Source of the DNA: Desulfobacula sp.
GTDB taxonomy: Bacteria > Desulfobacterota > Desulfobacteria > Desulfobacterales > Desulfobacteraceae
Direction: 5' to 3'
Length of the DNA stretch: 15,158 nt
Assembly (NCBI GenBank): GCA_018702715.1
Contig: JABIYQ010000002.1
Span: forward strand, 1-15,158
In this document: one piece after another, positions 7,098 to 13,513 of the stretch
Layout: every line of letters starts with the position of its first letter
How positions within the stretch are numbered: position 1 is the stretch's first letter
Program-made: the position numbers and the translations under genes
The notes under the pieces: model-generated
Told to the model about the DNA's origin: nothing
Databases searched by the model: none
Seen by the model: the letters and a program-made list of their open reading frames with translations, nothing else

Positions 7098-7108
7098 TTA
7101 TTGTTCAA
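7098..7108. repeat. Right terminal inverted repeat
   Basis: Reverse complement TTGAACAATAA matches the left tip TTTAACAATAA at 10 of 11 bases. Confidence 0.75.
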
Positions 7109-7117
7109 GCATTAAAC
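7109..7117. repeat. Target-site duplication, right copy
   Basis: gcattaaac, identical to 2317-2325. Confidence 0.8.
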
Positions 7118-7594
7118 CGTTCCGAAGACAATGGCGCCGGTCAGCCACCTGGGGAATAGTTAATCCACGGGACAAATCAGTATTTGGGGATTTTGTTAAT
7201 ATTAACATTTCCCCCAAATGATTTCGGATAACATCTCTTGTCTCGCCTAATCGCATGGCTATTCTTTCCTGAGGAATTCCCAAACGATTCATACGCCAGC
7301 TTTTCAGGTCAAGTTTAATTTGCCTGACTGCTTTTACACCTTGTTCCGTTAAAAACAGGGTACTTTCCCGATCCCTTCCTGCACTTTTCAACAAATACCT
7401 TTCAGTCCCAAGGTTTCATCCACACCGGTTTGAATTAATATAACATTAAGGGTGCAATATCATACTCGATCAGTTCGTAGGTAGGATATCCTGAGGTGGA
7501 TAAATATTTCGACTTAAAATCTCCAGAAAAAAGGGGTTGCCCCGGTTGTTGGAAAAAAATATTTTCAAACTTTACATGATTCAAATATAAAAAA
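7109..7594 (-). pseudogene. Decayed ParB/HTH-linked DNA-methyltransferase-like gene, N-terminal part
   Basis: Reading the minus strand from about 7594, one frame gives LFSGDFKSKYLSTSGYPTYE and runs to LMLY and a stop near 7440. A second frame gives IQTGVDETLGLKGI. A third, starting near 7394, gives a helix-turn-helix-like stretch (LGIPQERIAMRLGETRDVIR) followed by SPNTDLSRGLTIPQVADR. The sequence then jumps directly to SSERFNA at the transposon border, with about the length of a catalytic domain missing in between. So there are at least two frameshifts and an internal deletion. From memory the order of motifs recalls ParB-like/HTH proteins fused to a DNA methyltransferase. The C-terminal end lies at 2235-2325, beyond the transposon. 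Confidence 0.6.
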
Positions 7595-7721
7595 GATTAG
7601 TGAGTTGCATACTATAAATAGATGTTTCCAGGCATTGCCAATTCAGACCCAGAAAAATCATGGGAATAATTTTCACCTTAAAAAGATTATCAAAACATAA
7701 TTAATAAAAAAAGGAGGAATC
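7595..7721. other. Leader region of the envelope gene cluster
   Basis: These AT-rich bases separate the pseudogene from the first gene of the plus-strand cluster and must hold its promoter if the cluster is a single operon. I see a TATAAATA stretch (7614-7621) that could serve as a -10 element, but no convincing -35 at the right distance and no clear sigma-54 site. A strong AAGGAGG precedes the first start codon. Confidence 0.35.
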
Positions 7722-8198
7722 ATGCGAATTTTTAAAATCATATTTTTTTTAACATTGGCAATTAATATTTTCAGTTGTTCGACCTTTAAGACTGAGAGAG
7801 TTGAACTCATTCGTGAACCGGAAAAGCCGATTATTGATACTGGTATAGTTATCAGGCTGGTTGATCAGGCGAATACTCAGTTGGAACTTGGAGAATTTGA
7901 AAAAGGACAAAGGATATATGAAGATCTGCTCACAACGTATAAATCTGAAAACGGCTCCTTTGAAACAGCCATACTGACTAATTTAGCCATAGCTTCTCTG
8001 CAGAGCGGGGACCGGGAAAAATTTTTAAGTATGGTCGAACGGTTGAACCTCGTAAGCTCAAATTTGAATCAATTGTCAAGAAATACACAGATTGTTCTGC
8101 TTCTTGGTATGGAAATGACTGACGGTGTCCGTAAAAGAGATTTGCGTATTCATTCCCAGCTTTATCAAGCAGTTAATCAGGCAATATATTTAAAATAA
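7722..8198 (+). CDS. Predicted lipoprotein with TPR-like helices
   Basis: The product has 158 residues. A hydrophobic signal of 18 residues ends in IFSC, so Cys19 is the likely lipidated residue; the -2 Phe is a little unusual for a lipobox. The mature part is mostly helical. The segment VDQANTQLELGEFEKGQRIYEDLL (about 47-70) and the following repeat ending SLQSGDREKFLSMV look like one or two TPR-type hairpins. Such proteins are often scaffolds in the outer-membrane layer of envelope machines. The start is fixed by a near-perfect AAGGAGG 5 bases before the ATG. It is the first gene of the cluster, 12 bases before the next. No specific family is recognised. Confidence 0.7.
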   Translation: MRIFKIIFFLTLAINIFSCSTFKTERVELIREPEKPIIDTGIVIRLVDQANTQLELGEFEKGQRIYEDLLTTYKSENGSFETAILTNLAIASLQSGDREKFLSMVERLNLVSSNLNQLSRNTQIVLLLGMEMTDGVRKRDLRIHSQLYQAVNQAIYLK

Positions 8199-8210
8199 GG
8201 GGATTCTGAA

Positions 8211-8807
8211 ATGAAAACGTTATTTTTTCTGGCAAGCATTTGTGTTTTAGCATGGGCCGGTTTGATATTGATGGATAATAGTTATCTGTCACTTGATCAG
8301 CTCAAACAGAAGATATTTGTACAAGAAGAGAAAGGTGTGCTCAACCATATAATTCCCAAGGACATTAACAAGGCAGATCCAATTATAAACCAAAAGGTTA
8401 ATGGCCAAATGGAATTGGTTTTAGAAGAACAAAATGATCCCCCTGCTGTAAGCCACCAGTCTGACCCAAAGATAGATAAGTTAATCCAGAAAATTAAAAC
8501 AAATACAAAACCTGTACTTGAAAAAATAGAAACTTTTTTGAGTAAAAGCCCGGAGCAGATAACCGAGGTAGATGATCCTTCAGAAGGTAATGATGTTTTA
8601 ACAATGGATATTACTGGTCATGAAGCTCAACCCGATCATGAAACTGCAATCGATTATGAGGATGTAACCGATCATGAAACGGTAACTGATTATGAGGATG
8701 TAATTGATTATAAAACCAAAGAAAACTGGATTTTCAAAGCACAGGTATCAGGCGAGCGAGCACATAAAGCTCTGATGGAAATGAATTCAATCCTTGGCCG
8801 TAACTAA
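8211..8807 (+). CDS. Membrane-anchored protein with acidic 12-residue repeats
   Basis: The product has 198 residues and no recognised family. A single N-terminal hydrophobic segment (about 3-21) is either an uncleaved anchor or a signal peptide. The rest would be periplasmic and hydrophilic. A region rich in Asp, Glu, His and Tyr at about 136-169 contains just over two copies of a 12-residue unit (DHETxxDYEDVx), encoded by 36-bp repeats. The C-terminal 25 residues are basic and helical. AAGGGGA precedes the ATG. The acidic repeats might bind cations or a basic partner, but this is a guess. Confidence 0.6.
   Translation: MKTLFFLASICVLAWAGLILMDNSYLSLDQLKQKIFVQEEKGVLNHIIPKDINKADPIINQKVNGQMELVLEEQNDPPAVSHQSDPKIDKLIQKIKTNTKPVLEKIETFLSKSPEQITEVDDPSEGNDVLTMDITGHEAQPDHETAIDYEDVTDHETVTDYEDVIDYKTKENWIFKAQVSGERAHKALMEMNSILGRN
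8634..8717. repeat. 36-bp tandem repeat, about 2.3 copies
   Basis: Units at 8634-8669 and 8670-8705 begin gatcatgaaac and share gattatgaggatgta; a partial third unit begins gattataaaacc at 8706. They stay in frame and encode the acidic repeats of the membrane-anchored protein. Differences between units are mostly third-base or conservative changes, which suggests that the repeat is old and selected. Confidence 0.7.
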
Positions 8808-8825
8808 AACAAAGAGAGGAATACT

Positions 8826-9260
8826 ATGAAACACCTTATCTTTTCAGCATTTATACTTGTTTTTTTTCTGTCCTTTATATCTCCTGTAAACGCAGGTGAC
8901 AAAAGTAAAGAACTTATTCCAATTTTTGCAAACGCTCAAAAAGAAGCAGTCAAAGATGTCCTTACCTGTTTCAGGAAGGGCGCCACAGCAGAAAAATGGG
9001 GAAATGCCCTTAAGGATCTTGTCGGTGCGGAAATCGGCATGATTAATTACGGTGTCAGCTATAAGTCTGATAAATTATACAGCAAGCTGGCCAGCGATCT
9101 TCCCCCCACACAATATCCTTTGTTTGGTTTCAGAGTCTTTGAAAAGCGTCTTAAGAATGCCGGATATGAGTTTTCATCATTTAATGAACCCTTTACCGGA
9201 AAACACTATCTGCGTTTTGCCAACTCCTATGACAAAATTACTGGGATTGTATTTAAATAA
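8826..9260 (+). CDS. Small secreted protein of unknown function
   Basis: The product has 144 residues. A clear Sec signal peptide ends at SPVNA, with cleavage expected after Ala23, leaving a mature protein of about 121 residues with one cysteine (Cys48). It is mixed alpha/beta in appearance and carries a conserved-looking middle with NALKDLVGAEIGMINYGVSY. I do not recognise a family. AGAGGA lies before the ATG, and the gene is 18 bases after its upstream neighbour and 29 bases before the next, so it is co-transcribed and probably periplasmic. Confidence 0.65.
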   Translation: MKHLIFSAFILVFFLSFISPVNAGDKSKELIPIFANAQKEAVKDVLTCFRKGATAEKWGNALKDLVGAEIGMINYGVSYKSDKLYSKLASDLPPTQYPLFGFRVFEKRLKNAGYEFSSFNEPFTGKHYLRFANSYDKITGIVFK

Positions 9261-9289
9261 AACAAATGATCAAAATGGAGAACTTATAA

Positions 9290-10168
9290 ATGAAAAAATT
9301 ACTTAAAAAAACAATTGTATTAATTTGTATTTATTTTATTTTTCTTACAGGGGTAGCGACAGCAGCAGAGAATTCTATGCTTGTCGAACTTCCAAAAAAA
9401 ATCAATCTACATCTTGGCAACATTGCAAAGATCGCTCATAAGTATGACGTTCAAACAATACAAAAGGAAGGACAAATTAAGGACATTATCCATAGATTGC
9501 ATAATGCCAATAACCAAGACCATATTTACAGCATCCAGCAGGAATATCTTGCACACAGGGCAGAGAGCCTTAAAGGTCTGGCTCACAAAATAGTGGGCAT
9601 TGAAAATGAACTTACTTCTGCAGTTAAAAATATAATTCAACTGGATCAGTTGAGAAATGACAGTCATAAATTTGGTATTGGGGAAGGAATAGAACGTAAT
9701 GATTTAGAAGCCAAACAGGCAGTTAAAGGCATGCTTAAAGGATTTGAATCTGTTCTGCATATGGTGGAGGCCCTTAACCCTGAGGTGAACCTCAGCAACC
9801 AGTATGATACATTCAGTGTGATGAATTCTATGGCAAGGTCATTTTATACAAATTCATCAAATATTTCTATGGAATCCCAGAAAAAATTTATCCTTGAAGC
9901 TTTGAGCCTTTCAAAAAGTATTCAGGGACTTCTTGGTTCTGAGCATGATTATCTTTTACGCAGGCTGTATTACATTGATTCAAACCACATTGTAAGGCAA
10001 TTCGGCAAAATTAAACTGGCCATTCTCGGTAATGGACTTGATATCAAAAATGTTTTGGAAAAGCATCACATCACAGATGAAATGGTTCTGAATCATGGTA
10101 ATTCTAATACAATTTTGAAACAGGAAAATTATAACACAAGATTGAATAAGGCAAACTATGACTATTAA
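9290..10168 (+). CDS. Secreted helical protein (paralogue 1)
   Basis: The product has 292 residues. A basic n-region (MKKLLKK) and hydrophobic core end at VATAA, with cleavage likely after Ala25 or Ala26. The mature part looks almost wholly alpha-helical, with heptad-like runs suggesting a coiled-coil or helical bundle. A segment QQEYLAHRAESLK at about 83-95 lines up, at nearly the same residue position, with QMEYIGQRSVHVK in the product of 10701-11399, so the two are probably distant paralogues on either side of the MotA/ExbB-like gene. TGGAGAA precedes the ATG. The family is not recognised. A periplasmic partner of the motor proteins is a reasonable guess from context. Confidence 0.65.
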   Translation: MKKLLKKTIVLICIYFIFLTGVATAAENSMLVELPKKINLHLGNIAKIAHKYDVQTIQKEGQIKDIIHRLHNANNQDHIYSIQQEYLAHRAESLKGLAHKIVGIENELTSAVKNIIQLDQLRNDSHKFGIGEGIERNDLEAKQAVKGMLKGFESVLHMVEALNPEVNLSNQYDTFSVMNSMARSFYTNSSNISMESQKKFILEALSLSKSIQGLLGSEHDYLLRRLYYIDSNHIVRQFGKIKLAILGNGLDIKNVLEKHHITDEMVLNHGNSNTILKQENYNTRLNKANYDY

Positions 10169-10190
10169 ACTATATAAAAGGAACGTGATC

Positions 10191-10658
10191 ATGAAAATTC
10201 GGCCGGTAATATCAAATAAAATTTATGTACCAGGGGGAATTATATTTTTTATCTGCCTGAGCATATTCTTCCTCAGCAGCCAGATAGGCATCATCTATAG
10301 TCATTTCAGAAGTATGTTCGGCCCGGCTTTTATAGGTCTGCTGGGCCTGACCATCCTTTTTATTACAAGTTTGTTCAGGGTAATTTTCCGAAAGCCTGAT
10401 GAAGGGATTCCTGTCAAAGCATTAATTATAGTTCAGTGTGCAGGACCTATAGTCGGGCTTTTGGGAACGATAATCAGTATTCAAAACGGTTTTAAAAACC
10501 TCAACCTGGGCAATGTCAATCTTGAAACAACAATAAATCAAATCACCACAACTCTTGGAGTCAGCCTGTCCACTACGGTTTATGGAATGGTTTTAAGCTT
10601 ATGTGCCATGATTGTGCTGCTTGTAGTAAACAAGGAGCATAAAAACACCCCTGTATGA
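10191..10658 (+). CDS. MotA/ExbB/TolQ-like proton-channel protein
   Basis: Inner-membrane protein of 155 residues with about four hydrophobic segments (near 14-38, 42-66, 78-102 and 120-145). The C-terminal half has the family pattern: CAGPIVGLLGTIISIQNGF, then an ITTTLGVSLSTTVYGMVLSL helix, corresponding to the two channel-forming helices of ExbB/TolQ/MotA. In that family a pentamer uses proton flow with an ExbD/TolR-type partner (gene at 11389) to move a periplasmic protein. It is short for the family, lacking much of the cytoplasmic domain. The start at 10191 is preferred because AAGGA lies 8 bases upstream; an in-frame ATG at 10158 overlaps the upstream gene and has a weaker AAGG site. 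Confidence 0.8.
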   Translation: MKIRPVISNKIYVPGGIIFFICLSIFFLSSQIGIIYSHFRSMFGPAFIGLLGLTILFITSLFRVIFRKPDEGIPVKALIIVQCAGPIVGLLGTIISIQNGFKNLNLGNVNLETTINQITTTLGVSLSTTVYGMVLSLCAMIVLLVVNKEHKNTPV

Positions 10659-10700
10659 TTGACCTGATATGGGGCTGATATATCAACAGGAGAAAAGCAG

Positions 10701-11399
10701 ATGCCAAAATTTACAGTCAAACTTTTAGTCATCTTTTTATACGCTTGCCTCACAGTATTGATGATAAGTCCTTTATTAAAGGCAGAGACAGCTCTTTTCA
10801 TACCGGAAATACAGGACATGTTGTCTCAATATGGCAAACAACAGGGGATTCTCCTTGATTTTAAACTGATTGATCGTCAGTGCAGGGAGCGTATAAAAAA
10901 AGCTGCCATCAAGGTTAAACAAAGCAGGAACAGTAAAGAACTTAGATATTACCAGATGGAATATATCGGACAAAGATCTGTTCATGTAAAATCCATAGTT
11001 GTTCATTCTATTAGACTAATTAAAGTTCAGGATAGTTTTCTTGAAAAAATACGTAGGGAGTCAAACAGACATAAAGCTTTTACCAGAAGTGCCCAGGTCG
11101 ATGGGATGAAGAATCTCATGCAGATGGCTCTTTTTATTACTTCAAAAATAGGCCCAACGCGGCATGAAGAAAATGGGGACCGGGGTCTACTTTTAATCAG
11201 CAGCCTGCATCAGGATGTAGAAACCTATATCCTTGCCACTCTTCTTATACCGCCATCCACATTAGATTCTGATTGCCGGCAGCAAATCAAAAATATTAGG
11301 GCAAGGCTTTATGAAAATTTAAAAAATTTACGGCTGGAATTTGTTTACCTCGATGAAAAACTCCAGCAAATCAGTACGGAGGATAAATATGAATCATGA
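10701..11399 (+). CDS. Secreted helical protein (paralogue 2)
   Basis: The product has 232 residues. A long hydrophobic N-terminus ends at PLLKA, with cleavage likely after Ala28; retention as a membrane anchor is also possible. The mature part is helical and basic, with many Lys/Arg/Gln residues. The QMEYIGQRSVHVK segment (85-97) aligns with residues 83-95 of the secreted protein at 9290-10168, and the surrounding helix pattern is alike. It lies between the channel gene and the ExbD-like gene, which starts 11 bases before this gene ends, so translation is probably coupled. AGGAG precedes the ATG. No family is recognised. Confidence 0.65.
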   Translation: MPKFTVKLLVIFLYACLTVLMISPLLKAETALFIPEIQDMLSQYGKQQGILLDFKLIDRQCRERIKKAAIKVKQSRNSKELRYYQMEYIGQRSVHVKSIVVHSIRLIKVQDSFLEKIRRESNRHKAFTRSAQVDGMKNLMQMALFITSKIGPTRHEENGDRGLLLISSLHQDVETYILATLLIPPSTLDSDCRQQIKNIRARLYENLKNLRLEFVYLDEKLQQISTEDKYES

Positions 11400-11811
11400 T
11401 AACAGCATGACCAGTTTTGTTGATTTGATGGCGATTTTGCTCATTACATTTATGATGATCACAGTTCTTCTGGTTGTACAAATGGCACATAAGGAAAATC
11501 TGATCAAGGTTGACCTGGCTGAAACAAAGATCGAAAATACACACAAATCTGAGGGTTCGGGAGAAACATCCCTTTATCTTACAGTAAATGCGGAAAAAAC
11601 AATGACCCTTGAAGGAGAAATGATTCCTCAAGATAGACAGATCAAGGATTTACAGGAACTTGAAAAAACACTTATCAAACTAAGTCCGTCTAAAATATAT
11701 CTTCGTATTGACAGTGATATACCCACCGGCATTGCGGTAGAACTCCTGACAACCTGCCAGGATCTGGGCATTCTCTCTTATCTTGTAACCAGTGAAAAAA
11801 AAGGGGGGTAA
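11389..11811 (+). CDS. ExbD/TolR-like proton-channel partner
   Basis: The product has 140 residues. A short cytoplasmic N-terminus leads into one transmembrane helix (about 10-31) that carries Asp12 in SFVDLMAILLITFMM. This is the position of the essential membrane aspartate of ExbD/TolR (usually PLIDVVFLLLIFFM). A periplasmic domain follows with the ExbD-like fold: SLYLTVNAEKTMTLEGE, then a helix and KIYLRIDSDIPTGIAVELLTTCQDLGI. It should form the proton-driven motor with the MotA/ExbB-like protein. The ATG at 11389 is chosen because GGAGG lies 6 bases upstream; a TTG-initiated longer form from 11341 lacks family support. It ends one base before the next start. Confidence 0.85.
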   Translation: MNHDNSMTSFVDLMAILLITFMMITVLLVVQMAHKENLIKVDLAETKIENTHKSEGSGETSLYLTVNAEKTMTLEGEMIPQDRQIKDLQELEKTLIKLSPSKIYLRIDSDIPTGIAVELLTTCQDLGILSYLVTSEKKGG

Positions 11812-11812
11812 T

Positions 11813-12532
11813 ATGAAACGTACGCTACCATATTCAGGATGTCTATTTATGTTTTTATCCGTCTTTTTCCTTTCACAATATTTTACTCCTGATTATTCCA
11901 TGGACAAGTTGTATAAGATCGTTCCACCTGAAAAAAAGGAACACAAAGAGCCTGAGAATACTGTTAAAGTAAAAGTTACCAGTGTTGCTTGGCCAGAAAA
12001 GCCTGAAAAACAACCCTCTCCCCCAACCAAGGCGGGGAAAAAAGTCAAGGAAAAAGTATTCAAAGGGAGTGTGCAGATTGTTGGGAAATTTGCCTGTGAT
12101 GTAAAATTCTATACCAGTCAGATGCAAAAAAAAGGAGCTAAACTTGTGGTGTATGAACGGGGGAAAGGAAACCTATATGGAATATCTGATCAGGATGAGC
12201 TGACAAAAATAGACAGAATAGATAAAACATACAGCCAGACCAGCAGAAGAATTACAGATGATTATCCAGATGCAGTAAAGATTATAAACAGTGCAGAAAA
12301 AATTTATGGCCCCGGGCGCTATGAAATAATTCTTCTTATACCAGCCGTCCTTGAAAAAGAACTGAAACAACATCTTGTCCAGATAGCAACCCAAAAAAGC
12401 AAAGTCAAGACAGATCAGATCTCAACATTTTTTGTAAGCTACAGAAAACAAAATTCACAACTGGCAATTGAACTTCAAAAAGTCCTGGTAGGAGAACACA
12501 AGTTTGATATCGGTCAAACCTTTATATTTTAA
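11813..12532 (+). CDS. TonB/TolA-position membrane-anchored protein
   Basis: The product has 239 residues. One N-terminal transmembrane helix (about 9-25) is followed by a Lys/Pro/Glu-rich linker (about 40-85, including PEKKEHKEPEN and PEKPEKQPSPP). This is the topology of TonB or TolA, which span the periplasm and are moved by ExbBD or TolQR. The C-terminal domain (about 90-239) is mixed alpha/beta and does not show the TonB C-terminal motifs, so its target is unknown. The gene follows the ExbD-like gene by one base, as tonB-type genes often do. The ATG at 11813 lies 3 bases after a GGGGGG ribosome site; the GTG at 11792 is less likely. The role is inferred from order and topology. Confidence 0.6.
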   Translation: MKRTLPYSGCLFMFLSVFFLSQYFTPDYSMDKLYKIVPPEKKEHKEPENTVKVKVTSVAWPEKPEKQPSPPTKAGKKVKEKVFKGSVQIVGKFACDVKFYTSQMQKKGAKLVVYERGKGNLYGISDQDELTKIDRIDKTYSQTSRRITDDYPDAVKIINSAEKIYGPGRYEIILLIPAVLEKELKQHLVQIATQKSKVKTDQISTFFVSYRKQNSQLAIELQKVLVGEHKFDIGQTFIF

Positions 12533-12550
12533 GTTATGGAGAACACTATT

Positions 12551-12808
12551 ATGAATAATACAAATGGAAATGTTGTTATTCTTTTAATCATTGCAATGTT
12601 GATTTTAGGGTTAATAATTTTTAGTATTGGGAATAAGCCAACTGGTTCTCGGGTAACACAACCTGTTACAACACCCACTTCAAAATATAATATACCCAAT
12701 TCTGCAATACAAAAGTTTGATCTTAGGACAAAAAAATCACAGGTCCATGAGACAATCCAAGCAGGGATAAGAACAATAGATAATGCATTAACAGAACTGT
12801 CTGAATAA
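12551..12808 (+). CDS. Small single-pass membrane protein
   Basis: The product has 85 residues. After a short Asn-rich start there is one hydrophobic helix (about 8-27, VVILLIIAMLILGLIIFSI), then a Thr/Pro-rich linker and a C-terminal helix (IRTIDNALTELSE). It resembles small stalk or assembly factors only in general shape; no family is recognised. GGAG lies 9 bases before the ATG at 12551. An in-frame ATG at 12536 lacks a ribosome site. It sits between the TonB-like and transglycosylase genes with short gaps, so it belongs to the same transcript. Confidence 0.6.
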   Translation: MNNTNGNVVILLIIAMLILGLIIFSIGNKPTGSRVTQPVTTPTSKYNIPNSAIQKFDLRTKKSQVHETIQAGIRTIDNALTELSE

Positions 12809-12840
12809 GACTTTATGTGGAAATGCAGAAAGGATTATAA

Positions 12841-13377
12841 ATGAAAAACCTTGTATTTTTTTTAATAATCATAAGCTATCTTTTCACCTGTAAACATGCC
12901 CAGGCAGATCTGGTAAAAGATTTTGAAACCCTGGCAATGATTTTCAGAAGCAAAATCACAAGTTACAGCAAGGGAAAAAGCACAAGCCGGAAACCATACA
13001 CCAGATACTGGAATTATATTTTAAAAGCAGGTAAAAAATATAAACTAAATCCATATCTCATATATAGCGTGATAAAACACGAATCAAATTTTGATCCCTA
13101 TGCAGTTTCTCATAAAAATGCCCAAGGCCTGATGCAGTTGATGCCTGATACAGCAAAGATGTTAAACGTTAATAATTCATTTAACCCGGCACAAAATATT
13201 GATGGTGGCAGCAGATATCTAAGACAAATGATAAACACATTTGATGGCAATCTTTACAAAGCTCTTTTGGCGTATAATGCAGGACCGAATAATATTGCAA
13301 ATGGGATTTATCCAAGAGAATCGAAAGTATATGCTAAACGGGTTTTGAATGAATATATAAGATTAAAAAGGATATAG
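12841..13377 (+). CDS. Lytic transglycosylase, SLT family
   Basis: The product has 178 residues and cleaves the MurNAc-GlcNAc bond of peptidoglycan, forming 1,6-anhydro-MurNAc ends. A signal peptide ends at KHAQA, with cleavage expected after Ala22. Cys17 in LFTC is a poor lipobox, so a lipoprotein form is less likely. The SLT domain covers about 60-170, with catalytic Glu81 in IKHESNFDPYAVS, the GLMQLMP motif at about 95-101 and AYNAGP at 144-149. It is nearly a bare catalytic domain, as in enzymes dedicated to one envelope-spanning apparatus (VirB1- or IpgF-like), and in this cluster it would open the wall for assembly. AAAGGA precedes the ATG. Confidence 0.9.
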   Translation: MKNLVFFLIIISYLFTCKHAQADLVKDFETLAMIFRSKITSYSKGKSTSRKPYTRYWNYILKAGKKYKLNPYLIYSVIKHESNFDPYAVSHKNAQGLMQLMPDTAKMLNVNNSFNPAQNIDGGSRYLRQMINTFDGNLYKALLAYNAGPNNIANGIYPRESKVYAKRVLNEYIRLKRI

Positions 13378-13431
13378 ACAATAACTCCTGCAATTTTCAA
13401 AGAAATATTAAAGAAAGTATTAGAAAAAAAG

Positions 13432-13453
13432 TTGCACAATTTTTTAAAATTGC
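13432..13453. promoter_or_regulatory. Imperfect palindrome in the gap before the polymerase-like gene
   Basis: TGCAcAATTTT and AAAATTGCA surround a TT centre, an imperfect dyad with a small bulge. A weak sigma-70-like pair follows (TTGCAT at 13450 and TACTAT at 13474, 18 bases apart). With the 136-base gap, the longest inside the cluster, this suggests that the polymerase-like gene has its own promoter or control. Low confidence. Confidence 0.3.
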
Positions 13454-13513
13454 ATAGTACAAACTTAGCACTCTACTATTAATCAGCAAAGTAAGAAAAA
13501 TAAGGCAGGCTTT

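Larger units (their letters stand above)
2326..7108 (+). mobile_element. Expanded IS21-family transposon with ParB-like and TOPRIM passenger genes
   Basis: The element is about 4.78 kb, roughly twice the usual IS21 length. Its ends are TTTAACAATAA (left) and TTGAACAATAA (right, read inward), 10 of 11 identical, flanked by the 9-bp repeat gcattaaac. Boxes like TGACCCC occur 19 and 43 bases in from both ends, matching the iterated transposase-binding sites known in IS21 ends. It encodes five plus-strand genes: zinc-ribbon protein, ParB-like protein, IstA, IstB and a TOPRIM protein. IstA and IstB motifs are intact, so the element could be active. About 210 non-coding bases separate the last gene from the right tip. 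I believe similar gene sets recur in delta-proteobacterial genomes, but I cannot check this. Confidence 0.85.

Noticed and set aside
7525..7551. Possible minus-strand terminator (ggggcaacccc followed by T6)
   Set aside because: The stem is only 4 bp and the sequence lies inside a readable part of the pseudogene.
7722..13377. Reading the cluster as a Tol-Pal or standard TonB-ExbB-ExbD locus
   Set aside because: No TolB, Pal, TonB C-terminal motif or TonB-dependent receptor is seen. The exported helical proteins and the transglycosylase are not part of those loci.
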